Assembly (NCBI GenBank): GCA_900547005.1
Contig: URER01000001.1
Span: 1 to 64,000, forward strand
DNA length: 64,000 bases
Direction: 5' to 3'
From: an uncultured Prevotella sp.
GTDB lineage: Bacteria > Bacteroidota > Bacteroidia > Bacteroidales > Bacteroidaceae
Shown: positions 32,110-40,606 of the stretch, in pieces
How the letters are laid out: the number at the start of each line of letters is the position of its first letter
Position numbering within the stretch: the first letter of the stretch is position 1
The notes under the pieces: model-generated
What the model saw: only the letters and a program-made list of their open reading frames with translations
The model's database searches: none
Told to the model about the DNA's origin: nothing
Translations under genes and position numbers: made by a program

Positions 32110-34263
32110 TTATTTCACGATTTTCTTACCACCGATTACATAGACTCCGCGGGGCAAAACCGACGCATCCGTGCCGATGAAACGACCGTCGAGGGTGTAG
32201 ATTTTATTGTCGGCACGCTTGTCAGACGGATTGGTCGTGATGCCCTTAATGCCGGTCTGAGAGGGGGCGGAAGCCTTGACTTCGTCGAGGAAGAACCGCT
32301 TCGTTGGCGTGAAGGTTACTTTGACATTTCCCGTTCCGGTAATGGTGGCGGTGAAGTCGGTCCATTGATTTTTCTTCATCGTGAACGAAGACGGACTTAT
32401 CGTGGCTCCGTTACTTGCCGAAAGGGTGAGCAATGTGCCGTCCTTATCCCAGGGGGCAGCGCGGAAAGTGAATGTAGCGGTGCCGTTGACCGTGAATGAC
32501 GGTGTTGTTACCTCACCCAGATTTTTACTTGAGCCAAATTTTGCACATCGGTCGGCACCAAAACGCGAACTGGAACTCCAACCGCCGTTATCTGGAGAGA
32601 ATGTACCTTGAGCTATGCTCCCGCTCCACAATCCGTCGTTACCGCCCGTGCCGTGGCAGTCGTTAAAGGATTCGTAGAACAACGATTCCCCGGGAGATGG
32701 ATTGTCGCCACCGTTGCCGCCTGTATCATCGAACTTCAGATTGAACGACATGGTTCTGTCCGAGTTCAGCGTAATGTCAGTAACCGACTTGTTCATGCGC
32801 TTCGTACCGTCGGTGTTGGCGTTATACAGCGATGCGTATTTGGTGGAATTGGTCAGACTTGTAGCCGTAGCCTGCTTGAAGGGATCGCCAAAACCATAGA
32901 AATACTCTATTCCGTCCCATTCCGAATCGTAAACGCCATCGGCCGGGATAACGGTGCAACGCTGATGGTTGTTGCCCGTATAAGTATCCACGGTCGTATT
33001 AACCTCATTATAAGCCCATACGCCAGCGTCATAATCCACGTGTATGGCCAAAAGGCCGTTGTCTTCGAGTCCTTCATCCCACCCTACGTGCTGACGGTTT
33101 TCCAAGAGGAAGAACTCGTTCCGGTTGGCCTCATTATATAATATGTAGGCATCGCCCCCGTCGCTGTAAGGCTTCAGGTTCTTCACCTCCATGTCTCCTG
33201 TCATCTCGATGGGCTGTTTCCATCCCACAGACATCTTCTCAAAGCTCGTGTATTCAGCCGGAATGAATCCCCCGGAATTATAACTACCGTCAGCCATAAG
33301 GCTCCATGAACACATTCCGAAGTTGCCGCTGTACGATGTGTCGTACATATCCATAAGGCCGAAACAATGGGAAAACTCGTGGCAGATAGTGCCGATACCG
33401 TCAATCTTGCCGTCAGATCCCAACTCGCAACCACAGGCGTATGAGTTGATTCGCACGCCATCAAGGGTAAGGGTTATATTCGCGCCATCCTTGAGTTCCC
33501 ACGCATGGGGCCAAATGGTGTCTTCGTCATCCCATGAAGCCTCGCCATGACCGGCATAAAGCACGAAGATTTGATCCGCTTCGCCGTCGCCGTCCCAGTC
33601 GTAGTCCTTGAAGTTGACTGTGGCATCGGCCAACTCACACGCTTCCTTAATCATATATTCAGCTCTGACATCGTTGCCATCTGAGCCGTTTGCGCCATAG
33701 TAGGCATAGTTTTGCGATACCGTCACCGGACCGGCAACATCTATGTCGAAATCGAACTGGCCGTCGCTCTGGTTCCGGAAGTAGTCGCGCACGCTGCCAC
33801 GGAAGCCGAGGGAGGCATCGGAATAGTTCTGTCCGTTAACGATTTGCTTGTAGAGGACAAGATCGTGCGAACTCTCAAATTTCTTATCGGGGAACTGAGC
33901 GAGTATCAGCAGGCCTTTTTTAGTGCCTGTATATGCCGGTGACACCTTTGCCGCACCGGCAGTCTTTGCCGCCTTCGCCATCTTCTTGGCACGCACGGCA
34001 GACATTGTCTTGCGACGTGCGGAGGCGTTTCGGCGGATGGCTTCCATATCGGCAACCTTGTATATACCCTTCGTTTCGGATGCGACATATCTCACGCCGT
34101 CGGCCGACTGCCAATAATGGCCGTGCTCGTCGCCGCGCAGTTCCACCCTTACTTGTGTGCCGTCGGCAAGCGTAACGGTCTTGCTCAATCCGCGACGGGC
34201 AGGTACGGCAAATATCATTACCGCCATTGCGAGCAGCAATAGTGTAAGACTTAGTTTTCTCAT
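32110..34263 (-). CDS. Secreted M6-family metalloprotease with T9SS-type C-terminal tail
   Basis: 717 aa. Signal peptide (MRKLSLTLLLLAMAVMIFAVP); a propeptide-like region with GTQVRVELRGDEHGHYWQS; the M6 catalytic domain with zinc motif HEFSH (295-299) in GTICHEFSHCFGLMDMYD; and a C-terminal jelly-roll-like region (about 540-660). The last ~45 residues (IYTLDGRFIGTDASVLPRG, then VYVIGGKKIVK) look like a type A T9SS sorting signal. M6 peptidases include immune inhibitor A-like enzymes. Expected to be secreted or surface-anchored, consistent with porZ in this window. Its stop is followed by element B. Confidence 0.92.
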   Translation of the reverse strand: MRKLSLTLLLLAMAVMIFAVPARRGLSKTVTLADGTQVRVELRGDEHGHYWQSADGVRYVASETKGIYKVADMEAIRRNASARRKTMSAVRAKKMAKAAKTAGAAKVSPAYTGTKKGLLILAQFPDKKFESSHDLVLYKQIVNGQNYSDASLGFRGSVRDYFRNQSDGQFDFDIDVAGPVTVSQNYAYYGANGSDGNDVRAEYMIKEACELADATVNFKDYDWDGDGEADQIFVLYAGHGEASWDDEDTIWPHAWELKDGANITLTLDGVRINSYACGCELGSDGKIDGIGTICHEFSHCFGLMDMYDTSYSGNFGMCSWSLMADGSYNSGGFIPAEYTSFEKMSVGWKQPIEMTGDMEVKNLKPYSDGGDAYILYNEANRNEFFLLENRQHVGWDEGLEDNGLLAIHVDYDAGVWAYNEVNTTVDTYTGNNHQRCTVIPADGVYDSEWDGIEYFYGFGDPFKQATATSLTNSTKYASLYNANTDGTKRMNKSVTDITLNSDRTMSFNLKFDDTGGNGGDNPSPGESLFYESFNDCHGTGGNDGLWSGSIAQGTFSPDNGGWSSSSRFGADRCAKFGSSKNLGEVTTPSFTVNGTATFTFRAAPWDKDGTLLTLSASNGATISPSSFTMKKNQWTDFTATITGTGNVKVTFTPTKRFFLDEVKASAPSQTGIKGITTNPSDKRADNKIYTLDGRFIGTDASVLPRGVYVIGGKKIVK

Positions 34264-34304
34264 ATAATGCCTTTTCTATATTCTATTGATTATATTAACT
34301 CGTG

Positions 34305-35012
34305 TCATGGATTATCCGCAAGCAAAATGGAACACAGGTCGCGCATCCCTTCAGACGCCCCTTTCTCTATATAGGTGATGTCGCGGCGGATATGCACGGC
34401 CACGCGGTCGGGGTCGATGACATATACGGGTGTGCCGGGAGCTACATAATTGAGCAGTCCTGCGGCGGGATAGACGTTGAGCGAGGTGCCTATGACGACG
34501 AAGATGTCGGCTTTCTGCGTCTCTGTTATTGCGGCCTCCATCATCGGAACGTTCTCGCCGAAGAACACAATGAACGGACGGAGCAGCGAACCGTCGCCCG
34601 CCTTAGTGCCGGGGATGACCTCGGGGGCGGCCTCGGTAAGCTCTTTTATAAAATGAGGATTGTAAGGATCACGGCTCGAGCAGACCTTCGACAGCTCTCC
34701 GTGAAGGTGGATGACGTGTCGGGAGCCTGCTTTCTCGTGCAGGTTGTCGACATTCTGCGTTACCACCGACACGTCATAATGCTCTTCGAGGGTCTTTATG
34801 AGTTTGTGTCCGTCGTTTGGCTGCGCCGCATAGAGTTTCTTTCGCAGCATATTATAGAAGTTAGTAACAAGTGTCGGATTAGCTTCCCATCCCTCGTGGG
34901 ATGCCACTTGCTCTACGGGATAGTTCTCCCAAAGTCCGTCGCTGCCGCGGAATGTCTTGAAACCACTCTCTACCGACATTCCCGCACCGGTAAGAAATAC
35001 AATCTTCTTCAT
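34305..35012 (-). CDS. Sirtuin-family NAD-dependent protein deacylase lacking the zinc cysteines
   Basis: 235 aa. Sirtuin motifs are clear: GAGMSVESG (9-17) with F-R-GSDGLW, TQNVDNLHEKAG, catalytic His in HLHGEL, IVFFGENVP, VIGTSLNVYPAAGL. The small domain that normally carries two CxxC zinc pairs has one cysteine only (SKVCSSRDPYNPH), so the structural zinc site is absent. Similar zinc-less sirtuins are annotated in other Bacteroidota as SIR2/CobB proteins. Predicted to remove acyl groups from lysine using NAD. Flanked by P-type DNA upstream and the M6 peptidase downstream. Confidence 0.9.
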   Translation of the reverse strand: MKKIVFLTGAGMSVESGFKTFRGSDGLWENYPVEQVASHEGWEANPTLVTNFYNMLRKKLYAAQPNDGHKLIKTLEEHYDVSVVTQNVDNLHEKAGSRHVIHLHGELSKVCSSRDPYNPHFIKELTEAAPEVIPGTKAGDGSLLRPFIVFFGENVPMMEAAITETQKADIFVVIGTSLNVYPAAGLLNYVAPGTPVYVIDPDRVAVHIRRDITYIEKGASEGMRDLCSILLADNP

Positions 35013-35024
35013 TGCTTATAAGGT

Positions 35025-35200
35025 TTTAAGGTCGCTGCGCTCTCAGGTTTCAGGTTTTGAGGTGATACCTTTGTAAGGTTTTAAGGTCTCTCCTATTTCA
35101 GGTTTCAGGTTTTGAGGTTGCTTCGTTTTCTGGTCGCAGGCTATCAGGTTGCTTCACCTTATAACCTCAAACCTCATGACCTTATAACCTAAAAAGCGCT
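35025..35200. repeat. Low-complexity palindromic element of AAGGTTTTAAGGT/CAGGTTTCAGG units
   Basis: Fills most of the 312-bp gap between the sirtuin and the first FKBP gene. Repeats of AAGGTTTTAAGGTC, CAGGTTTCAGGTTTTGAGGT (35041-35060 and 35098-35117) are followed by the complementary words TTATAACCTCAAACCTCATG and CTTATAACCT at 35158-35191. The words differ from those of other P-type elements, but the arm architecture is the same. Confidence 0.65.
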
Positions 35201-35274
35201 CCGCGCTGAACATTAATTATATGCAAATATAGATATTTTTACTGAAACGCATCTTTATTATTGAATAAAAATAG

Positions 35275-35282
35275 TATCTTTG
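35275..35282 (+). promoter_or_regulatory. -7 box of the FKBP cluster
   Basis: TATCTTTG, 42 nt before the first FKBP ATG. No TTG at the consensus distance. Confidence 0.55.
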
Positions 35283-35324
35283 CCCACGTTTTTAAGACTT
35301 TGTATTATAATAATTTGAATATTT

Positions 35325-35930
35325 ATGGATAAAGTAAGTTACGCTCTCGGCTTGGGTATTGGCCGCCAGCTTTCGCAAATGGGAGCCGGAGAGTTGAATA
35401 TCGACGATTTCGCACAGGCGATAAAAGATGTTATCGCAGGTGAGAAGCTGAAAGTTTCTGACTCTGAAGCGCAAACAATCGTACAGGATTTCTTTAAGAA
35501 ACAGGAGGAAAAACAACGCGCTGCGGCTGCCGAGGCAGGCAAGGCAGCACGCGAGGCAGGCGAAAAATATCTCGCAGAAAACGCAAAGAAGGAAGGCGTG
35601 GTAACATTGCCAAGCGGCTTGCAGTATAAAGTGTTGACCGAAGGCAGCGGTAAGAAGCCTAAGGCAACAGACAAGGTGAAATGCCACTACGAGGGAATGC
35701 TCATCGACGGAACGCTCTTCGACAGCTCTATACAGCGCGGCGAGCCGGCTACATTCCCGCTGAACGGCGTGATAGCAGGATGGACCGAGGGCTTGCAGCT
35801 CATGGCCGAGGGATCTAAGTATCGTCTCTTCATCCCTTACAACCTCGGATACGGTGAGCGCGGAGCAGGCGCAAGCATCCCTCCATACGCAGCATTGGTG
35901 TTCGACGTGGAACTGATTGAGGTGTTATAA
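35325..35930 (+). CDS. FKBP-type peptidyl-prolyl isomerase (first of three)
   Basis: 201 aa, no signal peptide apparent. An N-terminal helical dimerisation region (about 1-85, rich in Ala/Glu/Lys) is followed by a C-terminal FKBP domain: GLQYKVLTEGSGKKP, YEGMLIDGTLFDSS, VIAGWTEGLQLM, YRLFIPYNLGYGERGAGASIPPYAALVFDVELIEV. FkpA/Mip-like layout. It catalyses proline cis-trans isomerisation and acts as a chaperone. Without an export signal it would be cytoplasmic, unlike the two paralogs downstream. A GC-rich P-type copy follows its stop codon at once. Confidence 0.93.
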   Translation: MDKVSYALGLGIGRQLSQMGAGELNIDDFAQAIKDVIAGEKLKVSDSEAQTIVQDFFKKQEEKQRAAAAEAGKAAREAGEKYLAENAKKEGVVTLPSGLQYKVLTEGSGKKPKATDKVKCHYEGMLIDGTLFDSSIQRGEPATFPLNGVIAGWTEGLQLMAEGSKYRLFIPYNLGYGERGAGASIPPYAALVFDVELIEVL

Positions 35931-36080
35931 AGCCCCCTCCAACTCCCCCAAGGGGGAGAGACGCAATCGGAAAAAGCAAGAAGAAGGGTGAGAGGTGAGA
36001 AATAAGAAGTGAGAGGTAAGAGAATACCGACATAAAGGATGAGGAGAAAGGCATTTCTCAATCCTCTATTCCCAATCCTC
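35931..36080. repeat. GC-rich hairpin plus P-type core after the first FKBP gene
   Basis: AGCCCCCTCCAACTCCCCC and AAGGGGGAG (35931-35958) is the same GC-rich unit as at 117-147 and 41611-41640. Then a purine tandem GAGAGGTGAGAAATAAGAAG, core AGAGAATACCGACATAAAG (36019-36037, reverse of 21256-21274), AAAGGCATTTCTC (36046-36058) and pyrimidine-rich DNA. CGAGTAAA words follow at 36087 and 36108, 21 nt apart, reminiscent of the 22-nt arrays. Confidence 0.78.
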
Positions 36081-36146
36081 AATCCACGAGTAAATATCCT
36101 CCATCCTCGAGTAAAAGAATAAACATTACTTAAGTATAAAATAACA

Positions 36147-37067
36147 ATGAAGAAATTATCAATCATGGCCGTTACGGCCATTACAGCCGCAGCAGCATTC
36201 ACAGGTTGTGGCAACTCGGCTCCTAAGGCCGACATGAAAAGCGACATCGACTCTCTGAGTTATGCTTTCGGCGTAGAACAGTCGCAGGGTGTGAAGATGT
36301 ATCTGCAACAGATGGAAATCGACACAACCTATATGGACGAGTTCGTAAAGGGTATCACAACAGGTGCTAAGGGTGCGGACGACAAGAAGAAGGCCGCTTA
36401 CAACGCCGGAATCATGGTTGGACAGCAGCTCACAATGATGCAGAAGGGTTACAGCCGCCAGTTGTTCGCAGACGATTCTACGAAGTCGCTTTCTATGAAG
36501 AACCTCATCGCAGGATTCATCGCAGGCACAACGGGCAAGAACGCTAAGATGACCGTAGAGCAGGCTCGCATGATTGGCCAAAAGAAGGCTACGGAGATAC
36601 AGGAGAAGCAGGCTCTCGTGAAGTTTGCTGACAACAAGAAGAAGAGCGACAACTTCATGGCAGCAAACGCTAAGAAGGAAGGCGTGAAGACTCTCGGACA
36701 GGGCGTTCAGTACAAGGTTATAAAGGAAGGAACAGGCGCAATGCCCGCAGCAAACGCTACTGTAAAGATTAACTACGAAGGAAAGACCATCGACGGTAAG
36801 GTATTCGACAAACGCGACGACGCTAAGATGCCTATCGGCGGCACTATTCCGGGCTTCACCGAGGCTCTGTCGCACATGCCGGTTGGCTCAAAGTGGGAGA
36901 TTTACATTCCTTACAGCGCAGGCTACGGCTCTCGTCAGGTAAGCCAGGAACTCAAACCGTTCTCTGCTCTCATCTTCACGGTAGAGCTTTTAGGCATAGA
37001 AGAGGCTCCTAAGGCTCAGCCGATGGCACCGAACGCAGCTCAGGACGCTGCTAAAAAGGCTAAATAA
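36147..37067 (+). CDS. FKBP-type peptidyl-prolyl isomerase lipoprotein (second of three)
   Basis: 306 aa. Lipoprotein signal MKKLSIMAVTAITAAAAFTGCG with a lipobox Cys at about 21, so it is anchored to a membrane facing the periplasm. A long helical N-terminal dimerisation region (30-185; YAFGVEQSQGVKMYLQQ) precedes an FKBP domain (GVQYKVIKEGTGAMP, YEGKTIDGKVFDKRDD, TIPGFTEALSHMPVGSKWEIYIPYSAGYG). Some aromatic pocket residues differ from classical FKBP. The C-terminal tail is rich in Ala/Pro/Lys. It is 15 nt from the third FKBP gene. Confidence 0.93.
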   Translation: MKKLSIMAVTAITAAAAFTGCGNSAPKADMKSDIDSLSYAFGVEQSQGVKMYLQQMEIDTTYMDEFVKGITTGAKGADDKKKAAYNAGIMVGQQLTMMQKGYSRQLFADDSTKSLSMKNLIAGFIAGTTGKNAKMTVEQARMIGQKKATEIQEKQALVKFADNKKKSDNFMAANAKKEGVKTLGQGVQYKVIKEGTGAMPAANATVKINYEGKTIDGKVFDKRDDAKMPIGGTIPGFTEALSHMPVGSKWEIYIPYSAGYGSRQVSQELKPFSALIFTVELLGIEEAPKAQPMAPNAAQDAAKKAK

Positions 37068-37082
37068 GAGATTGACACAGCA

Positions 37083-38075
37083 ATGAGAAAGATAATGATT
37101 ATAGCACTCGCCATGATGGCGGGTGCTTCTTTTAGTACGGCAGATGCCAAGACAAAGAAGACGTTGAAGAACGCTCCGGTGGTGGAAAGACCAAAGCAGA
37201 CGGTGCTCAACAACGGCGTGGATTCACTGAGCTATGCTGCCGGAATGGCTATGACAGACGGTCTGATACCGTTTCTGAAACAGAATTATAACGTGCCTGA
37301 CAGTCTTATGGGCGACTTCATAAAGGGTTTCCAAGAGGCTGCGGCAATGCGCAACAACGGTGCTTTCAAGGCGAAAATGGCCGGAATGCAGATTGCCGAG
37401 ATGGTAGAGAAGCGTATGTTGCCCGGTCTTAAGAAAGATTTCGGCGGCGACGAGGCTATTATCGACAGTCTTGTGTTCGACGGCTTCGCGGCTTCGCTGA
37501 AGAAAGATTACAGCGTTTACACCGACTCTGCGGCGCAGGCGAAGTTCACCGAAAGCAGAACGGCATTGCAGGAGAAGAAGCACGAGGCTCAGAAGAAGCA
37601 AGGTGAGGACTTCCTTGCAGCCAATAAGCAGAAGGAAGGAGTCGTAACGCTCGACAACGGACTACAGTATAAGGTGCTGAAAGAAGGCAACGGACCGAAA
37701 CCTACGGCCGATGACGAGGTGGAAGTAATCTACGAAGGCCGCACAATAGACGGAAATGTGTTCGACTCAACGGCAAAACACGGCACGAAATCGGATGTTT
37801 TCGGCGTGAGCGGACTCATCAAGGGCTGGACTCAGGCCTTGCAGATGATGCCGGTAGGCTCTAAATGGGAGCTTTACATACCTTATCAACTGGCTTACGG
37901 AGAGCGTGGCGCAGGCGAAAACATCAAGCCTTACTCTGCCCTTATCTTCACTTTGGAACTCGTAAGCATAAAGACCGAAAAGAAAGAACCGGCCAAAGAG
38001 ACTGCAAAGAAAGTGGTTCCGGCAGCGAAACTCACCAAAGCGCAGCCTCGCAAGACCACTCCCAAAAAGAAATAA
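37083..38075 (+). CDS. FKBP-type peptidyl-prolyl isomerase, exported (third of three)
   Basis: 330 aa. Signal peptide MRKIMIIALAMMAGASFSTADA. Helical N-terminal domain (about 45-185; GVDSLSYAAGMAMTDGLIPF), then FKBP domain (GLQYKVLKEGNGPKP, YEGRTIDGNVFDSTAKHG, LIKGWTQALQMMPVGSKWELYIPYQLAYGERGAGENI) and a very basic tail (KKVVPAAKLTKAQPRKTTPKKK is 22 residues; its last part is PRKTTPKKK). It is probably a periplasmic folding factor for outer-membrane or T9SS cargo proteins. A hairpin terminator lies 118 nt downstream. Confidence 0.92.
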   Translation: MRKIMIIALAMMAGASFSTADAKTKKTLKNAPVVERPKQTVLNNGVDSLSYAAGMAMTDGLIPFLKQNYNVPDSLMGDFIKGFQEAAAMRNNGAFKAKMAGMQIAEMVEKRMLPGLKKDFGGDEAIIDSLVFDGFAASLKKDYSVYTDSAAQAKFTESRTALQEKKHEAQKKQGEDFLAANKQKEGVVTLDNGLQYKVLKEGNGPKPTADDEVEVIYEGRTIDGNVFDSTAKHGTKSDVFGVSGLIKGWTQALQMMPVGSKWELYIPYQLAYGERGAGENIKPYSALIFTLELVSIKTEKKEPAKETAKKVVPAAKLTKAQPRKTTPKKK

Positions 38076-38193
38076 GAACCGTATGAACATATATTGAGAA
38101 TCGTTTTAGCATATATAAAATATGTGTATAAAAGTTCATATTAACTTTGTTTACAAACGAAAATAAGTATCTTATTTGTTCAAAAAATAATCA

Positions 38194-38219
38194 AAATGCG
38201 CCTTAATGGCGCATTTTTT
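38194..38219 (+). terminator. Terminator of the FKBP cluster
   Basis: AAATGCGCC (38194-38202) pairs with GGCGCATTT (38208-38216) over 9 bp with a 5-nt loop, followed by a T-run. Confidence 0.85.
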
Positions 38220-38230
38220 GTTTCAAAACG

Positions 38231-38261
38231 TTGGACGTTATATTAAAAATAACTATTTTTG
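38231..38261 (+). promoter_or_regulatory. Promoter of the Lrp-dipeptidase operon
   Basis: TTG (38231-38233), 20-nt spacer, TATTTTTG (38254-38261). Sits between the FKBP terminator and ATG 38314, which also argues against the upstream start at 38206. Confidence 0.78.
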
Positions 38262-38313
38262 CTATCAATTTGTAAGCATAATTATCATCAGACAGATTTA
38301 TAACAAGCAATCA

Positions 38314-38778
38314 ATGGATAAGATAGACAACTTAGACAAGAAGATTTTGAGCATACTGTCGAAGAATGCAAGGATTCCGTTTAAGGATGTTGCAACGGTA
38401 TGCGGAGTGTCGCGTGCGGCAATACACCAACGCGTTCAGCACCTCATCGAGGGCGGAATAATCACCGGAAGCGGCTTCAACGTAAATCCAAAAAGCCTCG
38501 GTTACAGCACCTGCACATACGTTGGACTGAACCTTGAGCGCGGAAGTATGTATAAATCTACCGTGGAGCGCGTGGCAGCCATCCCCGAAGTGGTAGAGTG
38601 CCACTTCACTACAGGCCCTTACACAATGCTCGTGAAGCTCTATGCAAAGGACAACGAACAGCTCATGGACTTGCTGAACAACCAACTGCAGAGCATCCCG
38701 GGAGTGGTAAGCACAGAAACACTCATCTCATTGGAGCAGAGCGTGAAGCGCGAAATACCCATCAAGACAGAAGACTGA
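38314..38778 (+). CDS. Lrp/AsnC-family transcriptional regulator
   Basis: 154 aa. N-terminal winged HTH (KIDNLDKKILSILSKNARIP, then FKDVATVCGVSRAAIHQRVQ) and a C-terminal RAM/AsnC effector domain (TCTYVGLNLERGSMYKSTVE, VVECHFTTGPYTMLVKLYA). Such proteins sense amino acids or related small molecules and bind DNA as multimers. The in-frame extension to 38206 is rejected because it covers the terminator and promoter. The gene is followed after 4 nt by the C26-M19 hydrolase, so it may control that gene and its own synthesis in response to amino acids or peptides. Confidence 0.93.
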   Translation: MDKIDNLDKKILSILSKNARIPFKDVATVCGVSRAAIHQRVQHLIEGGIITGSGFNVNPKSLGYSTCTYVGLNLERGSMYKSTVERVAAIPEVVECHFTTGPYTMLVKLYAKDNEQLMDLLNNQLQSIPGVVSTETLISLEQSVKREIPIKTED

Positions 38779-38782
38779 ACAG

Positions 38783-40528
38783 ATGGAATACAACCTGAAC
38801 AAGCATCTTGAATGTATATATTCCAACTGTGAAGAGGCTGAACGACGCCCCGTAATCGGAATAACAGCCAACTACAGCAACGGCGACACAAGTCTGTGCG
38901 AGCGATACTACAACCAGATTGTGGCTGCAGGAGGCGTTCCCATGCTCATTCCGCCTGTTGCCGACAAGGACGTCATCATAAATTCGCTCGACCGAATAGA
39001 CGGATTGCTGCTCAGCGGAGGCGGCGATTACAACCCGTTATGGTGCGGAGAGGAGCCTTCGCCCAACCTGCACGGCATCAATGCGATGCGCGATTTGCCC
39101 GAGCTGCTCATCACCCGACTGGCTTACAACCGCCAAATCCCGATGCTGGGGATATGCCGTGGCATCCAGACACTCGCTATGGCGCTTGACGGGGAAGTGG
39201 CGCAAGATATAAGTGAAGAGGGAAAAGTAATTAAGCACTCGCAAAACGCCGACCGCAGTGAGCCTACCCACAGCGTGAATATCGCCGAGGACACGATGCT
39301 GATGGACATATATAATAATGTGAAGATACACGTCAACTCGTTCCACCATCAGGCGGTGAGAAAACCGGGAAAGCGCTTCCGCATAGCGGCGATGGCTCCC
39401 GACGGCGTGATAGAGGCCATGGAGAGCTGCGAACACAGGGCAATCATGGGCGTGCAATGGCATCCCGAGTGGCTCGGCAGTGATGGGTTAAAGCTGTTCC
39501 AATGGCTCGTCGGGAGAGCCGATGAGTTCCGCCGGGCAAAGAAACTGCACGCGTCGACGCTCACGATAGACAGCCATTGCGACACGCCGATGTTCTTTCC
39601 GCAGGGCGTGGACTTCCAGAAACGCGACAACCGCATACTCGTGGACTATCACAAGATGACCGACGGCCGTCTCGACGCTGTGTTCATGGTCGCCTACCTG
39701 CCGCAACCGAAACCAGGAGAGAAGTTCACCGACAAGGTGGCCTTCAACGTATCGGGGCCAAAAGAGTATGCCAATCTCATCTTCAACAAGATAGAAGACA
39801 TCACGAAAGCCACCGACCCGCAACTCATTTCCATCGCCCGCACAGAACGGGAGTTGCTCATAAACAAGCACGAAGGACGGAAAACAATATTCCTCGGAAT
39901 AGAAAACGGACTGGCACTCGAAGGTGATTTAGCCAACGTCGAGTACTTCGCAAACCGCGGAGTGAGGTATATCACGCTCTGCCACAACGGCGACAACGAC
40001 ATCTGCGACAGTGCGCGAGGCTCGCAAACACACGGTGGAGTGAGCGCGTTCGGAGCCGGAGTGATACGCGAGATGAACCGCTTAGGCATCATGGTTGATA
40101 TGAGCCACGCTGCCGAATCGAGCTTCTACGACGCTTTAGAGATTAGCAGCAAGCCCATAGTGTGCAGCCATTCCAACTGCAAGGCACTGTGCGACGTGCC
40201 CCGAAACCTCACCGACGACCAGATGCGGGCACTCGCCAAAAAAGGCGGAGTGATGCAGATAACACTCTATCACGGTTTTCTGCGCACCGAAGGCGAGGCA
40301 AGCATCCTCGACGCGATGGCTCATTTAGAACACGCCATCAGCATAATGGGCATCGACCACGTGGGCATCGGCACCGACTTCGATGGCGATGGAGGCGTTT
40401 TGGGCTTTGCTGATGCATCGCAAGCGATAAACTTCACCATGCACTTGCTGCGCCGCAAATACTCCGAAAGCGACATCCGCAAGATATGGGGAGGCAACTG
40501 GCTGAGGGTGATGAACGCGCAAAAATAA
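38783..40528 (+). CDS. Fusion of class I glutamine amidotransferase-like hydrolase (C26) and membrane dipeptidase (M19)
   Basis: 581 aa, no signal peptide. Residues ~22-245 form a C26 gamma-glutamyl hydrolase domain: LLLSGGGDYNP, C125 in MLGICRGIQT, H227 and E229 in GVQWHPEWLG (Cys-His-Glu triad intact). Residues ~258-575 form an M19 dipeptidase domain with metal ligands H265-x-D267 (TIDSHCDTP), Glu in LGIENGLALEGD, and His in VDMSHAAESSF and VCSHSNCKALCDVPRN. Together they could release and cleave gamma-glutamyl or dipeptide substrates in the cytoplasm. The combination is inferred, not known, to act on a common substrate. Cotranscribed with the Lrp regulator. Confidence 0.92.
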   Translation: MEYNLNKHLECIYSNCEEAERRPVIGITANYSNGDTSLCERYYNQIVAAGGVPMLIPPVADKDVIINSLDRIDGLLLSGGGDYNPLWCGEEPSPNLHGINAMRDLPELLITRLAYNRQIPMLGICRGIQTLAMALDGEVAQDISEEGKVIKHSQNADRSEPTHSVNIAEDTMLMDIYNNVKIHVNSFHHQAVRKPGKRFRIAAMAPDGVIEAMESCEHRAIMGVQWHPEWLGSDGLKLFQWLVGRADEFRRAKKLHASTLTIDSHCDTPMFFPQGVDFQKRDNRILVDYHKMTDGRLDAVFMVAYLPQPKPGEKFTDKVAFNVSGPKEYANLIFNKIEDITKATDPQLISIARTERELLINKHEGRKTIFLGIENGLALEGDLANVEYFANRGVRYITLCHNGDNDICDSARGSQTHGGVSAFGAGVIREMNRLGIMVDMSHAAESSFYDALEISSKPIVCSHSNCKALCDVPRNLTDDQMRALAKKGGVMQITLYHGFLRTEGEASILDAMAHLEHAISIMGIDHVGIGTDFDGDGGVLGFADASQAINFTMHLLRRKYSESDIRKIWGGNWLRVMNAQK

Positions 40529-40606
40529 CTCAAAGGCGGGTTATCCAAATCCTCAAAAGAAATCCATTTATATACAATATTGATGGTTGAAACAATTGAA
40601 ATAAGT

